From the NCBI GenBank assembly GCA_019240395.1, contig JAFAYM010000001.1, forward strand, positions 1-39,273: DNA of 39,273 bases, written 5' to 3'. The DNA is from Acidisphaera sp. GTDB lineage: Bacteria > Pseudomonadota > Alphaproteobacteria > Acetobacterales > Acetobacteraceae. The notes below the pieces were generated by a model, which had not been told where the DNA came from, ran no database searches, and saw nothing but the letters and a program-made list of their open reading frames with translations. Shown here piece after piece: positions 7,725-16,046 of this stretch; the stretch's first letter is position 1; each line of letters begins with the position of its first letter. A program made the translations under genes and the position numbers.

Positions 7725-8559
7725 GATCGCCCTCCAGCTCGGCCGCCAGCGCGCCCCATTCGTCGGCTTCGACGCGGACGAAATGCGCCTTCTCCCGGCG
7801 CTCCAGGGTGGGGACGCCCTTGCCGGGCAGGGTGCGCAGCACGATCGCCTTGGGACGGCCGTTGGCGCTGCGCGCGCCGTGCAGGGCGTTGACGATCTCG
7901 TCCATGCGGTTGCCGTCGATCTCGGCGGTCTCCCAGCCGAAGGCGCGCCATTTCTCGGCCACCGGCTCCAGGTCGAGCACGATCGCGCCGTCGGCCTGGA
8001 TGCCGTTGCAGTCGATCAGCGCCACCAACCTGTCGAGGCGGAAGTGCGGCGCCGCCATCGCCGCCTCCCAGGTCGCGCCCTCCTGCATCTCGCCGTCCGA
8101 CAGCTCGACGAAGACGCGCGCCGGCCGGCCGTCGAGCCGCAGGCCGAGCGCCATGCCGATCCCCTGGCCGAGGCCGTGGCCGAGCGAGCCGCCGATCACC
8201 TCGACGCCGGGCGTGGTGTCCAGCGTGCTCATGTCGAGCCGGCTGGCATCGGCGCCGTAGGTCGCGAGTTCCTCGATCGGCAGCACGCCGGCCTCGGCCA
8301 GCGCCGCCCAGAGTGCCAGGGAGTAGTGGCCGGTGGAGAGCAGGAACCGGTCGCGCTCCGGCCAGGCGGGATCGGCCGGGTCGTAGCGCAACTCGTGGAA
8401 ATAGAGGGCGGCCAGCAGGTCGGCGATGCCGAGGCCCTGGCCGATATAGCCTTGGCCCAGCCGGCTCGCCATCGCCAGCATGTGGCGCCGCAGCTGCTTC
8501 GCCTTGTCCCGGAGAAAGCCGATCGGCGCATCGTCGACCGGGGTGTTGCGGACCGCCAT
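7717..8559 (-). CDS. Transketolase-like, N-terminal (ThDP pyrophosphate-binding) subunit
   Basis: First half of the split transketolase; 280 residues. The ThDP diphosphate/Mg motif is visible as ELSDGEMQEGATWEAA followed about 30 residues on by LVALIDCNGIQADG, the GDG-N(x)-N pattern with SDG in place of GDG. Other family signatures: GHYSLALWAALAEAG, EVIGGSLGHGLGQGIGMALG. It lies 3 bp after the SDR gene stop and overlaps the C-terminal subunit gene. With its partner it should form a functional enzyme of about 605 residues in total. The substrate is not readable from sequence; the neighbouring acid-sugar dehydratase and transporter suggest a sugar-derived ketose. Confidence 0.9.
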   Translation of the reverse strand: MAVRNTPVDDAPIGFLRDKAKQLRRHMLAMASRLGQGYIGQGLGIADLLAALYFHELRYDPADPAWPERDRFLLSTGHYSLALWAALAEAGVLPIEELATYGADASRLDMSTLDTTPGVEVIGGSLGHGLGQGIGMALGLRLDGRPARVFVELSDGEMQEGATWEAAMAAPHFRLDRLVALIDCNGIQADGAIVLDLEPVAEKWRAFGWETAEIDGNRMDEIVNALHGARSANGRPKAIVLRTLPGKGVPTLERREKAHFVRVEADEWGALAAELEGDHV

Positions 8560-8562
8560 GCG

Positions 8563-9360
8563 TCAGTCCTTGTCCAGGCCGCCCGAGAGGTTCAGCCGTT
8601 CGGCGGTGAGATAGGCGGGCGCATCGAGGGCCAGCCAGACCACGCCCTCGGCCACTTCCTCGCAGGAGGTCCGCCGGCCCAGCGGGATGCGCGCCGTGCG
8701 CTCGGCGAGATAGGCCGCCATGTCGTCGCGCCCGTCCAGCCGGGCGAACAGCGCCTCCGTGCTGCGCTGCATCGGCGTGTCCATCATGCCCGGGGCGATG
8801 CTGTTGACCAGCACGCCGTGTTTCGCGAGTGCGGCCGCGCCGGCACGGGTCACGGCGTCCACCCCGGCCTTGCTCGCGGCGTAGGCGGTGTAGTTCGGCA
8901 GCGCCATGCGCGAGGCCGGCGAGGTGACGTTGATGATGCGGCCGCGCCCCTGCGCCGCCATGTGGCGCCCGGCGGCGGCGCAGGCCAGCGCCAGGGCCCG
9001 CAGGTTCAGGCCGAGCGTGCGGTCCCAGGTGGCGGCGGTCATTTCGAGGAATGCCTCGCCGGTGCCGTAGCCGGCGTTGTTGACGAGGATGTCGAGGCCC
9101 CCGAGGCGCTCCACGGTCGCCCGTACCGCGCGCTCCGCTGCATCGGCGGCCAGCAGGTCGATCTCCAGGAAGACGGCGTCGGGCCCGAGCGCGGCGCAGT
9201 CCTGCCGCGTCGCCTCGCCGGCGGCGCGATCGATATCGACGATCGCCACGGCGACGCCGCGCTGCGCCAGGCCCAGCGCGACGGCGCGGCCGAGGCCGCC
9301 GGCCGCCCCGGTGACGAGGGCACGAAGCGGCGGGCTGTCCGGGCTTGCCGCTGCGCTCAT
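8563..9360 (-). CDS. SDR family oxidoreductase
   Basis: Classical short-chain dehydrogenase/reductase, 265 residues, NAD(P)-dependent. Seen: nucleotide-binding TGAAGGLG near residue 18, NNAGYG near residue 95, and the catalytic S-x12-YxxxK (SPASRMALPNYTAYAASK). The C-terminal APGMMDTPMQRSTEALFARL region resembles polyol/sugar dehydrogenases of the family, a weak resemblance only. It lies in the operon between the ABC permeases (13 bp upstream) and the split transketolase (3 bp downstream), so it likely oxidises a hydroxyl of the imported compound or of the dehydratase product to the ketone used by the transketolase. This role is inferred. Confidence 0.9.
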   Translation of the reverse strand: MSAAASPDSPPLRALVTGAAGGLGRAVALGLAQRGVAVAIVDIDRAAGEATRQDCAALGPDAVFLEIDLLAADAAERAVRATVERLGGLDILVNNAGYGTGEAFLEMTAATWDRTLGLNLRALALACAAAGRHMAAQGRGRIINVTSPASRMALPNYTAYAASKAGVDAVTRAGAAALAKHGVLVNSIAPGMMDTPMQRSTEALFARLDGRDDMAAYLAERTARIPLGRRTSCEEVAEGVVWLALDAPAYLTAERLNLSGGLDKD

Positions 9361-9373
9361 CGCATTCTCCCGT

Positions 9374-10051
9374 TCATCGGTGTCCGCGCCGGCGCCGGCG
9401 CGGACGGCGCAGATCGAGGCGCCGCTCGAGGAACTGGCTGGTCAGCGACAGCGGCCAGCACAGCACGAAATAGATGCCGCCGACCACGCCGAACACCAGC
9501 AGCGGCCGGTAGGTCGCGTTGTTGACGAGCTGGCCGGTGCGCGTCAGCTCGACGAAGCCGATCACCGAAGTCAGCGACGTGCTCTTGACCACCTGCACCA
9601 GGAAGCCGGTGGTCGGCGGCAGGGCGATGCGGCAGGCCTGCGGCAGGATGATCAGCCGCAGCTGCTGGCCGTAGCTGAGCGCCAGGCTGCGCCCGGCCTC
9701 CCATTGCGTCACCGGCACTGCCTCGATGGAGCCGCGCCAGGTCTCGCCGAGGAAGGCGCTGGTGTAGAGCGTCAGGCCGAGCGCCGCGGCGCTCCAGGGA
9801 TCGACGGTGAAGCCCAGAAGATTGGCGCCGAAGAACACGACGAACAGCTGCAGCAGCAGCGGGGTTCCCTGGAAGAGCTGGACGTAGCCGCTCATCGCCC
9901 AGCGCAGCGGGCGCACCGGCGCCGTGCGCAGGACGGCGACGACCAGCCCGACCACGCCCCCGCCCAGAAAGGCGACGGCGGACAGCAACACCGTCCAGCG
10001 CGCCGCCAGGATCAGCAGCCACACATCACCCAGAGAAAATCCGCGGATCAC
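9374..10051 (-). CDS. Amino-acid-type (HAAT/PAAT) ABC transporter permease 2
   Basis: Inner-membrane permease of the polar-amino-acid uptake family, 225 residues with about five hydrophobic segments. Seen: the N-terminal YVQLFQGTPLLLQLFVVFFG block characteristic of HisM/GlnP-like permeases and the EAA loop (EAGRSLALSYGQQLRLIILPQACR) that contacts the ATPase. The GTG start at 10051 is chosen because it overlaps the stop of permease 1 (GTGA) and gives a normal-length protein; frames extending to 11482 would run antisense through the binding-protein gene. It forms a heterodimer with the preceding permease. No ATPase gene accompanies it. Confidence 0.9.
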   Translation of the reverse strand: MIRGFSLGDVWLLILAARWTVLLSAVAFLGGGVVGLVVAVLRTAPVRPLRWAMSGYVQLFQGTPLLLQLFVVFFGANLLGFTVDPWSAAALGLTLYTSAFLGETWRGSIEAVPVTQWEAGRSLALSYGQQLRLIILPQACRIALPPTTGFLVQVVKSTSLTSVIGFVELTRTGQLVNNATYRPLLVFGVVGGIYFVLCWPLSLTSQFLERRLDLRRPRRRRRGHR

Positions 10052-10713
10052 GGAACGCGCGCCAGGATCAGCCGCCCCGCCGCCGCGAACGCCACGCGGA
10101 ACGCCAGCGACAGCGCGAGGTAGAGCGCCAGGACGGTGAAATAGATCTCGAAGGCGCGGAAGGTGCGGGCCTGTATCGAGTTCGCCGCCGCCGTCAGCTC
10201 CTCGGCGCCGATCACCGAGACGATGCTGGTGCCGAGCATCAGCAGGATGAACTGGCTGGCGAGCGCGGGATACACCGCGCGCAGAGCGGGCCGTATCACG
10301 ATGAGGCAAAAAACCTGGAAGGGATGCAGGCCGAGCGCCAGCCCGGCTTCCGTCTGTCCTTCGGGAACCGCCTCGATGCCGGCGCGCACGATCTCGATCG
10401 CATACGCCCCGAGATTGACGGTCAGCGCGACGAGTGCCGCCGCATCCGGATCGAACCGCACCCCGATCTCCGGCAGGCCGAGATAGATGACCAGCAGCTG
10501 CACCAGAAAGGGCGTGTTGCGGATCAGCTCGACATAGGCGCGGATCGGCCATTGCAGGGCGGGCGGCCCCTCGGTGTCGCCCCAGGCGCCGGCGACGCCG
10601 ATCGCCAGGCCGAGCACCATGGCCAGCGCGGAAAGCCGGATCGTCGCCCACAGGCCATGCAGCAGCAGCGGCCAGTCCTGCCAGACCGTCCCGAACTGGA
10701 AGACGTAGTCCAC
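10048..10713 (-). CDS. Amino-acid-type (HAAT/PAAT) ABC transporter permease 1
   Basis: Inner-membrane permease, 221 residues, of the histidine/glutamine/opine transporter family. The conserved YVELIRNTPFLVQLLVIYLGLP stretch (in two parts, RNTPFLVQ and LLVIYLG) follows the first transmembrane pair, and the EAA loop reads EAGLALGLHPFQVFCLIVIRPALR. It is the first gene of the minus-strand catabolic operon and diverges from its probable cognate binding-protein gene across a 133-bp spacer. Family 3 transporters usually take amino acids but some import sugar acids or opines, which would fit the dehydratase next door. Confidence 0.9.
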   Translation of the reverse strand: MDYVFQFGTVWQDWPLLLHGLWATIRLSALAMVLGLAIGVAGAWGDTEGPPALQWPIRAYVELIRNTPFLVQLLVIYLGLPEIGVRFDPDAAALVALTVNLGAYAIEIVRAGIEAVPEGQTEAGLALGLHPFQVFCLIVIRPALRAVYPALASQFILLMLGTSIVSVIGAEELTAAANSIQARTFRAFEIYFTVLALYLALSLAFRVAFAAAGRLILARVP

Positions 10714-10846
10714 CGCCGCCGCGTCCTCCCGCCGCGCGCCTGCGCGTCTGCACTTTCACCAGCGCCATGTCGGGGATAACGTGCCTGCGTGCAGCCAGGC
10801 GCGCAACCCGCGCACGCGGTGCCGGACGAAGAACATGGGGGAAGCG
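10714..10846. promoter_or_regulatory. Divergent regulatory spacer of the sugar-acid-like locus
   Basis: This 133-bp region separates the permease operon from the binding-protein operon and should hold both promoters. It contains a 12-bp palindrome CCGCG-CA-CGCGG at 10808-10819, a possible operator, and GGGGGAAG just before ATG 10847. No convincing -35/-10 pair could be read, and no regulator gene lies alongside. Confidence 0.35.
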
Positions 10847-11626
10847 ATGCCGAGACTGCTGGGCTGGGTGATGGCCGGCCTGATCGCCTTCGTGGCGGGC
10901 GCCGCGCAGGCGCAGACCGTCGATGACATCATCAAGCGCGGCAAGGTGCTGGTCGCCGTGGACCCGACCAGCGCGCCGTTCGGCACCACCGGTCCGGACG
11001 GCCAGCCCGACGGCTACGACGTCGATGTCGCGAAGCTGGTCGCCAGATACATGGGCGTGCAACTCGAGCTGGTGCCGGTCACCTCGACGAACCGCATTCC
11101 CTATCTGCTGACCAACCGCGTCGACATGGTGATCTCGCTCTTCGCCATCACCCCCGAGCGGGCGCTGCAGGTCTGGTTCTCCGATCCCTACGCCGCGGTC
11201 GGCACCATCGTCACGGCGCGCCGCGACAAGGCCATCAAGGACATCGCCGACCTCAAGGGGCTGCGGGTCGGCGTGCCGCGCGGCACCATTCCCGACATGC
11301 TGCTGACCAAGATGGCGCCCGATGCGCAGGTCGTGCGGTTCGACGACGAGGCGACCTCGATACAGGCGCTCGTCACCGGCCAAGTGGACGCGCTCGGCAG
11401 CAGCACCACGGCGTTGCGGGTGATCAACCGCGGCGGTGCCGAGAAGCAGTACGAGCGCAAGATCACGCTGGTGCAGAACCATTTCGGCATCGGCGTCCGG
11501 CGCGGCCAGATCGACCTGCTGCGCTGGCTGGACACCTTCGTCTATGCCATCCGCAACAACGGCGAGCTCGACGCGATCAGCGAGAAATGGACGGGCGAGA
11601 AAGCCGGCAAGCTGCCGAGCTTCTGA
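10847..11626 (+). CDS. Family 3 extracellular solute-binding protein
   Basis: Periplasmic substrate receptor of the amino-acid type ABC transporter encoded divergently; 259 residues. An N-terminal signal peptide (MPRLLGWVMAGLIAFVAGAAQA, probable cleavage before QTVDD) precedes the family 3 start DIIKRGKVLVAVDPTSAPFGT. Further signatures: GYDVDVAKLVARYMGV, ITPERALQVWFSDPY and DLKGLRVGVPRGT. ATG 10847 is preferred because of the adjacent GGGGGAAG; ATG 10835 in the same frame is also possible, while the upstream 10781 start is unlikely. Its stop overlaps the start of the dehydratase gene (TGATG), so receptor and enzyme are cotranslated. Confidence 0.9.
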   Translation: MPRLLGWVMAGLIAFVAGAAQAQTVDDIIKRGKVLVAVDPTSAPFGTTGPDGQPDGYDVDVAKLVARYMGVQLELVPVTSTNRIPYLLTNRVDMVISLFAITPERALQVWFSDPYAAVGTIVTARRDKAIKDIADLKGLRVGVPRGTIPDMLLTKMAPDAQVVRFDDEATSIQALVTGQVDALGSSTTALRVINRGGAEKQYERKITLVQNHFGIGVRRGQIDLLRWLDTFVYAIRNNGELDAISEKWTGEKAGKLPSF

Positions 11627-12795
11627 TGGCGAAGGCGTCCCTCGCGGACTGCCGGATCACCGCGGTGACCGCCTATGTCGTGGGCATGCGCTGGCGCAAC
11701 TGCGTGTTCGCCCATGTCGAGACCGATGACGGCATCACCGGCGTCGGCGAGGGCTCGCTGGAATACCAGCCGCAGGCCGTGGCCGCCGCCATCGACCAGT
11801 TGGCGGCGCGCTACGCCATCGGCCGCTCCGCCTTCGCCATCGAGAAGCTCTGGTGGGACATCCTGCGCAACGAGTTCGCCCGCGGGCCGATCATCAACAG
11901 CGCCGCCGCGGCGATCGAGATCGCGCTCTGGGACATCGTCGGCAAGGCGCTCGGCCGCCCGGTGCACCAGCTGCTCGGCGGGCGGGTGCATGACCGGCTC
12001 CCCGCCTATGCCAATGCCTGGTACGGCGCCGGCGCCGCCCCGCAGGAGATCGGCGAGGCGGCGCGGGCGGCGGCGGCGAAGGGCTATCGCGGCCTGAAGT
12101 TCGATCCGTTCGAGGCGGCCGGACGCGATCCCGAGCCGGCCGCGCTCCGCCGTGCCTTCGACGTGGTGGCGGCGGTGCGCGACGCAGTCGGCCCCGATGT
12201 CGACCTGATGATCGACGCGCACGGCCGCTTCAGTCCGGGCTCGGCCATCGCCATCGCCCGCGAGCTCGAGCCGCACCGTCTGTTCTGGCTGGAAGAGCCG
12301 GTCGATCCCGAGAACGCCGCGATGCTGGCGGCGGTCGGGCGCAGCATTCCGATGCGGCTGGCCACCGGCGAGCGCTGCGCCAGCCGCCATCTCGCGGCGG
12401 GGCTGCTCGAGACCCATGAGGTCGACGTGCTGCAGCCCGACATCATCCATGTCGGCGGCATTCTGGAGGCCAAGAAGATCGCGGCGATGGCGGACGCGGC
12501 GTACACGCCGGTGTCGTTTCACAACCCGTTCGGCCCGGTGGCGACGGCGGCGGCGGTGCAGCTCGACGCCTGCACGACCAATTTCATCATGCAGGAATCT
12601 TTCTGCGAGTACGACGTCGCGCATCGCTTCGACCTTGTCGAGCATGCGCCCCGCCCGGTCGGCGGGCACTACGACATCCCCGAGCGTCCCGGGCTCGGGG
12701 TGGGTGAATTCCTGCCCGAAGCGGCCCGCGCCCATCCCTTCGAGCCGGACGCCTTTCTTCCGCTGTTCACCGACCGCTGGTCGGCGCGTTTCTAG
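11626..12795 (+). CDS. Enolase-superfamily acid-sugar dehydratase, D-galactonate dehydratase-like
   Basis: Mandelate racemase/muconate lactonizing enzyme family protein, 389 residues, predicted to dehydrate an aldonate-type sugar acid to a 2-keto-3-deoxy acid. Predicted Mg ligands D197, E223 and E249 and catalytic histidines H199 (DAHGRF) and H299 (SFHNPFGP) show the same relative spacing (2, 24, 26, 50 residues) as the known ligands and acid/base residues of E. coli DgoD. K158 in LKFDPF ends the second barrel strand. Start ATG 11626 overlaps the TGA of the binding-protein gene. Related subgroups (gluconate, arabinonate, mannonate dehydratases) share much of this pattern, so the exact acid is not assigned. 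Confidence 0.85.
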   Translation: MAKASLADCRITAVTAYVVGMRWRNCVFAHVETDDGITGVGEGSLEYQPQAVAAAIDQLAARYAIGRSAFAIEKLWWDILRNEFARGPIINSAAAAIEIALWDIVGKALGRPVHQLLGGRVHDRLPAYANAWYGAGAAPQEIGEAARAAAAKGYRGLKFDPFEAAGRDPEPAALRRAFDVVAAVRDAVGPDVDLMIDAHGRFSPGSAIAIARELEPHRLFWLEEPVDPENAAMLAAVGRSIPMRLATGERCASRHLAAGLLETHEVDVLQPDIIHVGGILEAKKIAAMADAAYTPVSFHNPFGPVATAAAVQLDACTTNFIMQESFCEYDVAHRFDLVEHAPRPVGGHYDIPERPGLGVGEFLPEAARAHPFEPDAFLPLFTDRWSARF

Positions 12796-12802
12796 AGCGA
12801 TC

Positions 12803-14386
12803 ATGTTCCGGCTCGATCACAACGCTCTCCAGAATCGCCTTATGTGGGGCATCAAGGCTCTGGCCCTTTTGGTTATCCTGTCCGCAACGTCCTGCGCCCA
12901 CACCATCGGCACGGCGCTCTGCCGTTCCGGTGAGGCCTGCACCTACGACCCTGCCATCGGCTATCGCTTTCATCCCGAGTGGAAACCCGACCGTCAGACG
13001 CTAACGATGGTGACCCTGTCCGGCGGGGGTACGCGCGCCGCCGCGCTGGCCTATGGCGCGCTGTCCGCACTGGCGAACCTCCCCGCCGACCAGACACGGA
13101 CGGGCAGCCTGCTCGACGGCGTGGATATGATGTCCTCGGTTTCCGGCGGTTCGGTCACCGCCGCATGGTATGCACTGCACGGACCGGCGGGATTCAGCGC
13201 GCCGGCGGATGCCCCGCTCCGCGCCGCGCTGACCGGCAACGGCACGCTGGCGCTGGCGCTTCGCACCTACAACCCGCTCGCGCTCGCCGCCTATGCGATC
13301 ACGCCGTATCAGCGCAGCGATGTCCTGGCGAGCTATTTCGACCAGCTGCTGTTCCATGGCGCAACCTTCGCCGATGTCGAGGCCCGCTATCGCGCCAACC
13401 CGCAGACGCAGGGCTTCGTCGTCCTCAACGCGTCCGATCTCGGTCACGAAACGCGATTCCCGTTCATCCAGAACCGCTTCGACTGGCTCTGCTCCGACCT
13501 CGCGCCGGTGCGGCTTGCCGACGGCGTCGCTGCCTCCGCCGATTTTCCCTTTGCCTTCTCCGCGGTCGGGCTGCGCAATCGCTCGCCCTGCGCTGCCCAG
13601 CGCCTCCCGAGCTGGGCCGAGGAAGGCCCACCCGCCTGGCTGCAGCGCTATGCCCGTTTCGACCTGGCGACCAGTGCTCGCCCGGACGCCGAGGCCCGGC
13701 TCCCAGGCACCGGCGAGTTGCGCGGGCTGCGCGAGGCGCGCATCGCCGAATCCTATCTCGTTCCGGTGGCCGGCGATCGCGTGCTGCACCTGCTGGACGG
13801 AGGGCTGGTCGACAATCTCGGCATCCAGTCGGTGCTGGATCTGGAGGACACTCCGGGCGCGGAACCGGGGCTCGATCGGCGCATCGGCGAAAGTCGTCCG
13901 GCTGCCTACGCCAACATCCGGCACCTGCTCTTCGTGGTGGTGAATGCACGCACGAAGGATCCGACGGGCATCGATTCGAGCGTCTATCCGCCGGACGAGC
14001 TTTCCACCGCCTTGCGGGTCGTCGACACCCCGCTCAGCAACGCGGTGCTGGAGACCCAGACACTGCTCAGCGCAGAATTGCAGGTAGCAACGGGAGTTGC
14101 ACCGAGGCTCGCGGGTTCCGCCACACCCGCGGGTTCCGCCACACCATCGCGCGCCGACCTCGTGACGGTCGATTTCGAATTCATACCTGACGCCGTCTGC
14201 CGGAAATGGTTCTGGAGTCAGCCGACGAGCTGGAACCTGCCGCCCGCGACGGTGCAGGCACTCATCGCCATGGGCCGGACCCTGGTGCTGCTCAGTCCGG
14301 GGCTGCGCGAGTATCTGAAGGTGGTCGGCGCGCCCGCGCCGCCCCCGGCGGATTTTTCCACTGCCTGCGCGTCGGCCTGGAAGTAG
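12803..14386 (+). CDS. Patatin-like phospholipase family lipoprotein
   Basis: Predicted envelope-anchored serine lipase/acyl hydrolase, 527 residues. A hydrophobic leader ends in a lipobox-like SATSC with Cys31. The patatin domain has the oxyanion motif GGGTR at 74-78, the nucleophile Ser114 in SVSGGS (the family's G-x-S-x-G position) and the catalytic Asp332 in LDGGLVDNLGI. Residues near 440 hold a tandem AGSATP repeat. ATG 12803 is chosen because it puts the lipoprotein signal at the N-terminus; longer frames start inside the dehydratase gene. It lies 7 bp after that gene but its link to the pathway is unclear. Substrate unknown; membrane phospholipid is only a family-based guess. Confidence 0.85.
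   Translation: MFRLDHNALQNRLMWGIKALALLVILSATSCAHTIGTALCRSGEACTYDPAIGYRFHPEWKPDRQTLTMVTLSGGGTRAAALAYGALSALANLPADQTRTGSLLDGVDMMSSVSGGSVTAAWYALHGPAGFSAPADAPLRAALTGNGTLALALRTYNPLALAAYAITPYQRSDVLASYFDQLLFHGATFADVEARYRANPQTQGFVVLNASDLGHETRFPFIQNRFDWLCSDLAPVRLADGVAASADFPFAFSAVGLRNRSPCAAQRLPSWAEEGPPAWLQRYARFDLATSARPDAEARLPGTGELRGLREARIAESYLVPVAGDRVLHLLDGGLVDNLGIQSVLDLEDTPGAEPGLDRRIGESRPAAYANIRHLLFVVVNARTKDPTGIDSSVYPPDELSTALRVVDTPLSNAVLETQTLLSAELQVATGVAPRLAGSATPAGSATPSRADLVTVDFEFIPDAVCRKWFWSQPTSWNLPPATVQALIAMGRTLVLLSPGLREYLKVVGAPAPPPADFSTACASAWK
14111..14146 (+). repeat. 18-bp tandem duplication inside the patatin gene
   Basis: Two consecutive copies of an 18-bp unit (GCGGGTTCCGCCACACC plus one variable base), in frame, encoding AGSATP twice. 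It lies in a low-complexity Ala/Pro/Ser stretch and is a likely slippage site with copy-number variation that keeps the frame. Confidence 0.85.
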
Positions 14387-14436
14387 TTGACCCTCCGCCC
14401 GGCTCGCCCGAGACTTGCCCGATCGCGGAGGGTGGC

Positions 14437-16035
14437 ATGGCGAAGCGGATCATGGCGCTGGTGTTCGCGGCCGTGCTGGCCGCCGCATCGGGGGTGCGGG
14501 CGGACACCCTGGTGGTGTGCACCGAGGGCAGCCCGGACTTCCTGAACGCCGCGCTGAGCACCGCCAACACCAGCTTCGACGTCACCGAGCAGACCTCGGA
14601 CCGGCTGGTCGGCATGGAGGTCGGCGGCTCCCGGCTGGTTCCCGGCCTGGCGGAGTCCTGGACCGTTTCCGATGACGGCCTGACCTACACCTTCAAACTG
14701 CGGCATGGCGTGAAGTGGCAATCCAACGCGCTCTTCAAGCCCAGCCGCGACTTCAACGCCGACGACGTGCTGTTCACCTTCAGGCGCATGTCGGACAAGA
14801 CCTCGCCCTATTACGCGGTGGGCGGCGCCTATCCGGAATTCCAGGTGCTGATCGAGCCGGCGTTCAAGGCGATCCGCAAGCTGGACGACGACACCGTCGC
14901 CATCGAGCTGAAGCAGCCCTATGCGCCGCTGCTGAACGTGCTGACGGTGCAGCCCTTCTCGATCAGCTCGGCCGAATATGCCGACGCCATGCAGAAGGCG
15001 GGCACGCCGGAGCAGCTCGACCAGAACCCGATCGGCACCGGCCCGTTCCAGCTCGTGCAGTACCAGAAGGACAGCGTCGTCCGCTTCCGCGCCTTCGCCG
15101 ATTTCTGGGGCCGCGCCGCCGGCTCGCCGCGCACGGCGAAGGTGGACAATTTGATCTTCGCCATCACGCCTGACGCCTCGGTGCGCTACGCCAAGCTGCG
15201 CGCCAACGAATGCCAGATCGCGCGCTATCCCAATCCGGCGGACCTCGAGGCGATGCGCGCCAACCCGCAGCTGCGGGTGCAGGACAACGCCATCGCCTCG
15301 ATCAGCTACATCTCGTTCCGCACCGACCGCAAGCCGATGGATGATCGCCGGGTGCGCGAGGCGTTGAGCATCGCCGTCGATCTCGATGGCCTGGTGCGTG
15401 CGGTGTATCAGGGAAGCGGCACGCCCACCGCGTCCATGGTGCCGCAGGCGCTCTGGGGGCACGACGACAGCCTCAAGCCGCGCCCGCACGATCCCGAGCG
15501 GGGCAAGCAGCTGCTGGCCGAAGCCGGCTATCCCCAGGGCTTCGAGACCGATCTCTGGGCCATTCCGGTAGCGCGCGCCTACATGCCGAACGGGCGCCGG
15601 GCCGCCGAAATGATCCAGGCGGACTGGGCGGCGATCGGCGTCAAGGCGCATATCGTCACCTACGAATGGGGCGAATATCTTCGCCGGGTGCGCAGCGGCG
15701 AGGCGACGGTCGCCATGCTGGGCGGCACGTGGGACTACCCCGACCCGAGCCAGCTCATGCTCGTCTGGGGGTGCGATGCGGTCGCCAGCGGGCGCAACAC
15801 CGCGTTCTGGTGCAGCAAGGCCTATAGCGACGCGCTGCGGCAGGCCAATCTGGTCACCGACCAGGCCGGGCGGGCCAAATTCTTCAAGCAGGCGCAGCAG
15901 GCCTTCTACGACGAGATGCCCGGGCTGCTGTTCGCCGATGTCCGCGCCTATGTCGCCTTGCGCAGCACCGTGCAGGGCTTCAAGTTGCACTTCCTGGGCG
16001 GCCAGCCTTTCGGCGGCGTCAGCCTGACCCAATAG
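14437..16035 (+). CDS. Family 5 extracellular solute-binding protein (dipeptide/oligopeptide ABC type)
   Basis: Periplasmic receptor of the DppA/OppA class, 532 residues. Signal peptide MAKRIMALVFAAVLAAASGVRA precedes DTLVVCTEGSPDFLNAALST. Family signatures: LVPGLAESWTVSDDGLTYTFKLRHGVKW (in two parts), FNADDVLFTFRRM, IGTGPFQLVQYQKDSVV, and VREALSIAVDL. GCGGAGG lies just upstream of ATG 14437, favouring it over longer frames that start within the patatin gene. It is followed at 11 bp by a creatininase-family gene and then by two Dpp-type permeases, so the four likely form one import-and-hydrolysis unit. Ligand unknown; peptides, amides or glycosides are all possible for the class. Confidence 0.9.
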   Translation: MAKRIMALVFAAVLAAASGVRADTLVVCTEGSPDFLNAALSTANTSFDVTEQTSDRLVGMEVGGSRLVPGLAESWTVSDDGLTYTFKLRHGVKWQSNALFKPSRDFNADDVLFTFRRMSDKTSPYYAVGGAYPEFQVLIEPAFKAIRKLDDDTVAIELKQPYAPLLNVLTVQPFSISSAEYADAMQKAGTPEQLDQNPIGTGPFQLVQYQKDSVVRFRAFADFWGRAAGSPRTAKVDNLIFAITPDASVRYAKLRANECQIARYPNPADLEAMRANPQLRVQDNAIASISYISFRTDRKPMDDRRVREALSIAVDLDGLVRAVYQGSGTPTASMVPQALWGHDDSLKPRPHDPERGKQLLAEAGYPQGFETDLWAIPVARAYMPNGRRAAEMIQADWAAIGVKAHIVTYEWGEYLRRVRSGEATVAMLGGTWDYPDPSQLMLVWGCDAVASGRNTAFWCSKAYSDALRQANLVTDQAGRAKFFKQAQQAFYDEMPGLLFADVRAYVALRSTVQGFKLHFLGGQPFGGVSLTQ

Positions 16036-16046
16036 GAGAGTTCTTC

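Noticed and set aside
9374-11482. 702-codon minus-strand frame covering permease 2 and more
   Set aside because: Only its last 225 codons are real (permease 2 from GTG 10051). The rest overlaps permease 1 in another frame and runs antisense to the binding protein gene.
12416-12802. Extended N-terminus of the patatin lipoprotein
   Set aside because: This part overlaps the dehydratase gene in another frame and is Arg/Ser-rich nonsense; a lipoprotein signal starts cleanly at ATG 12803.
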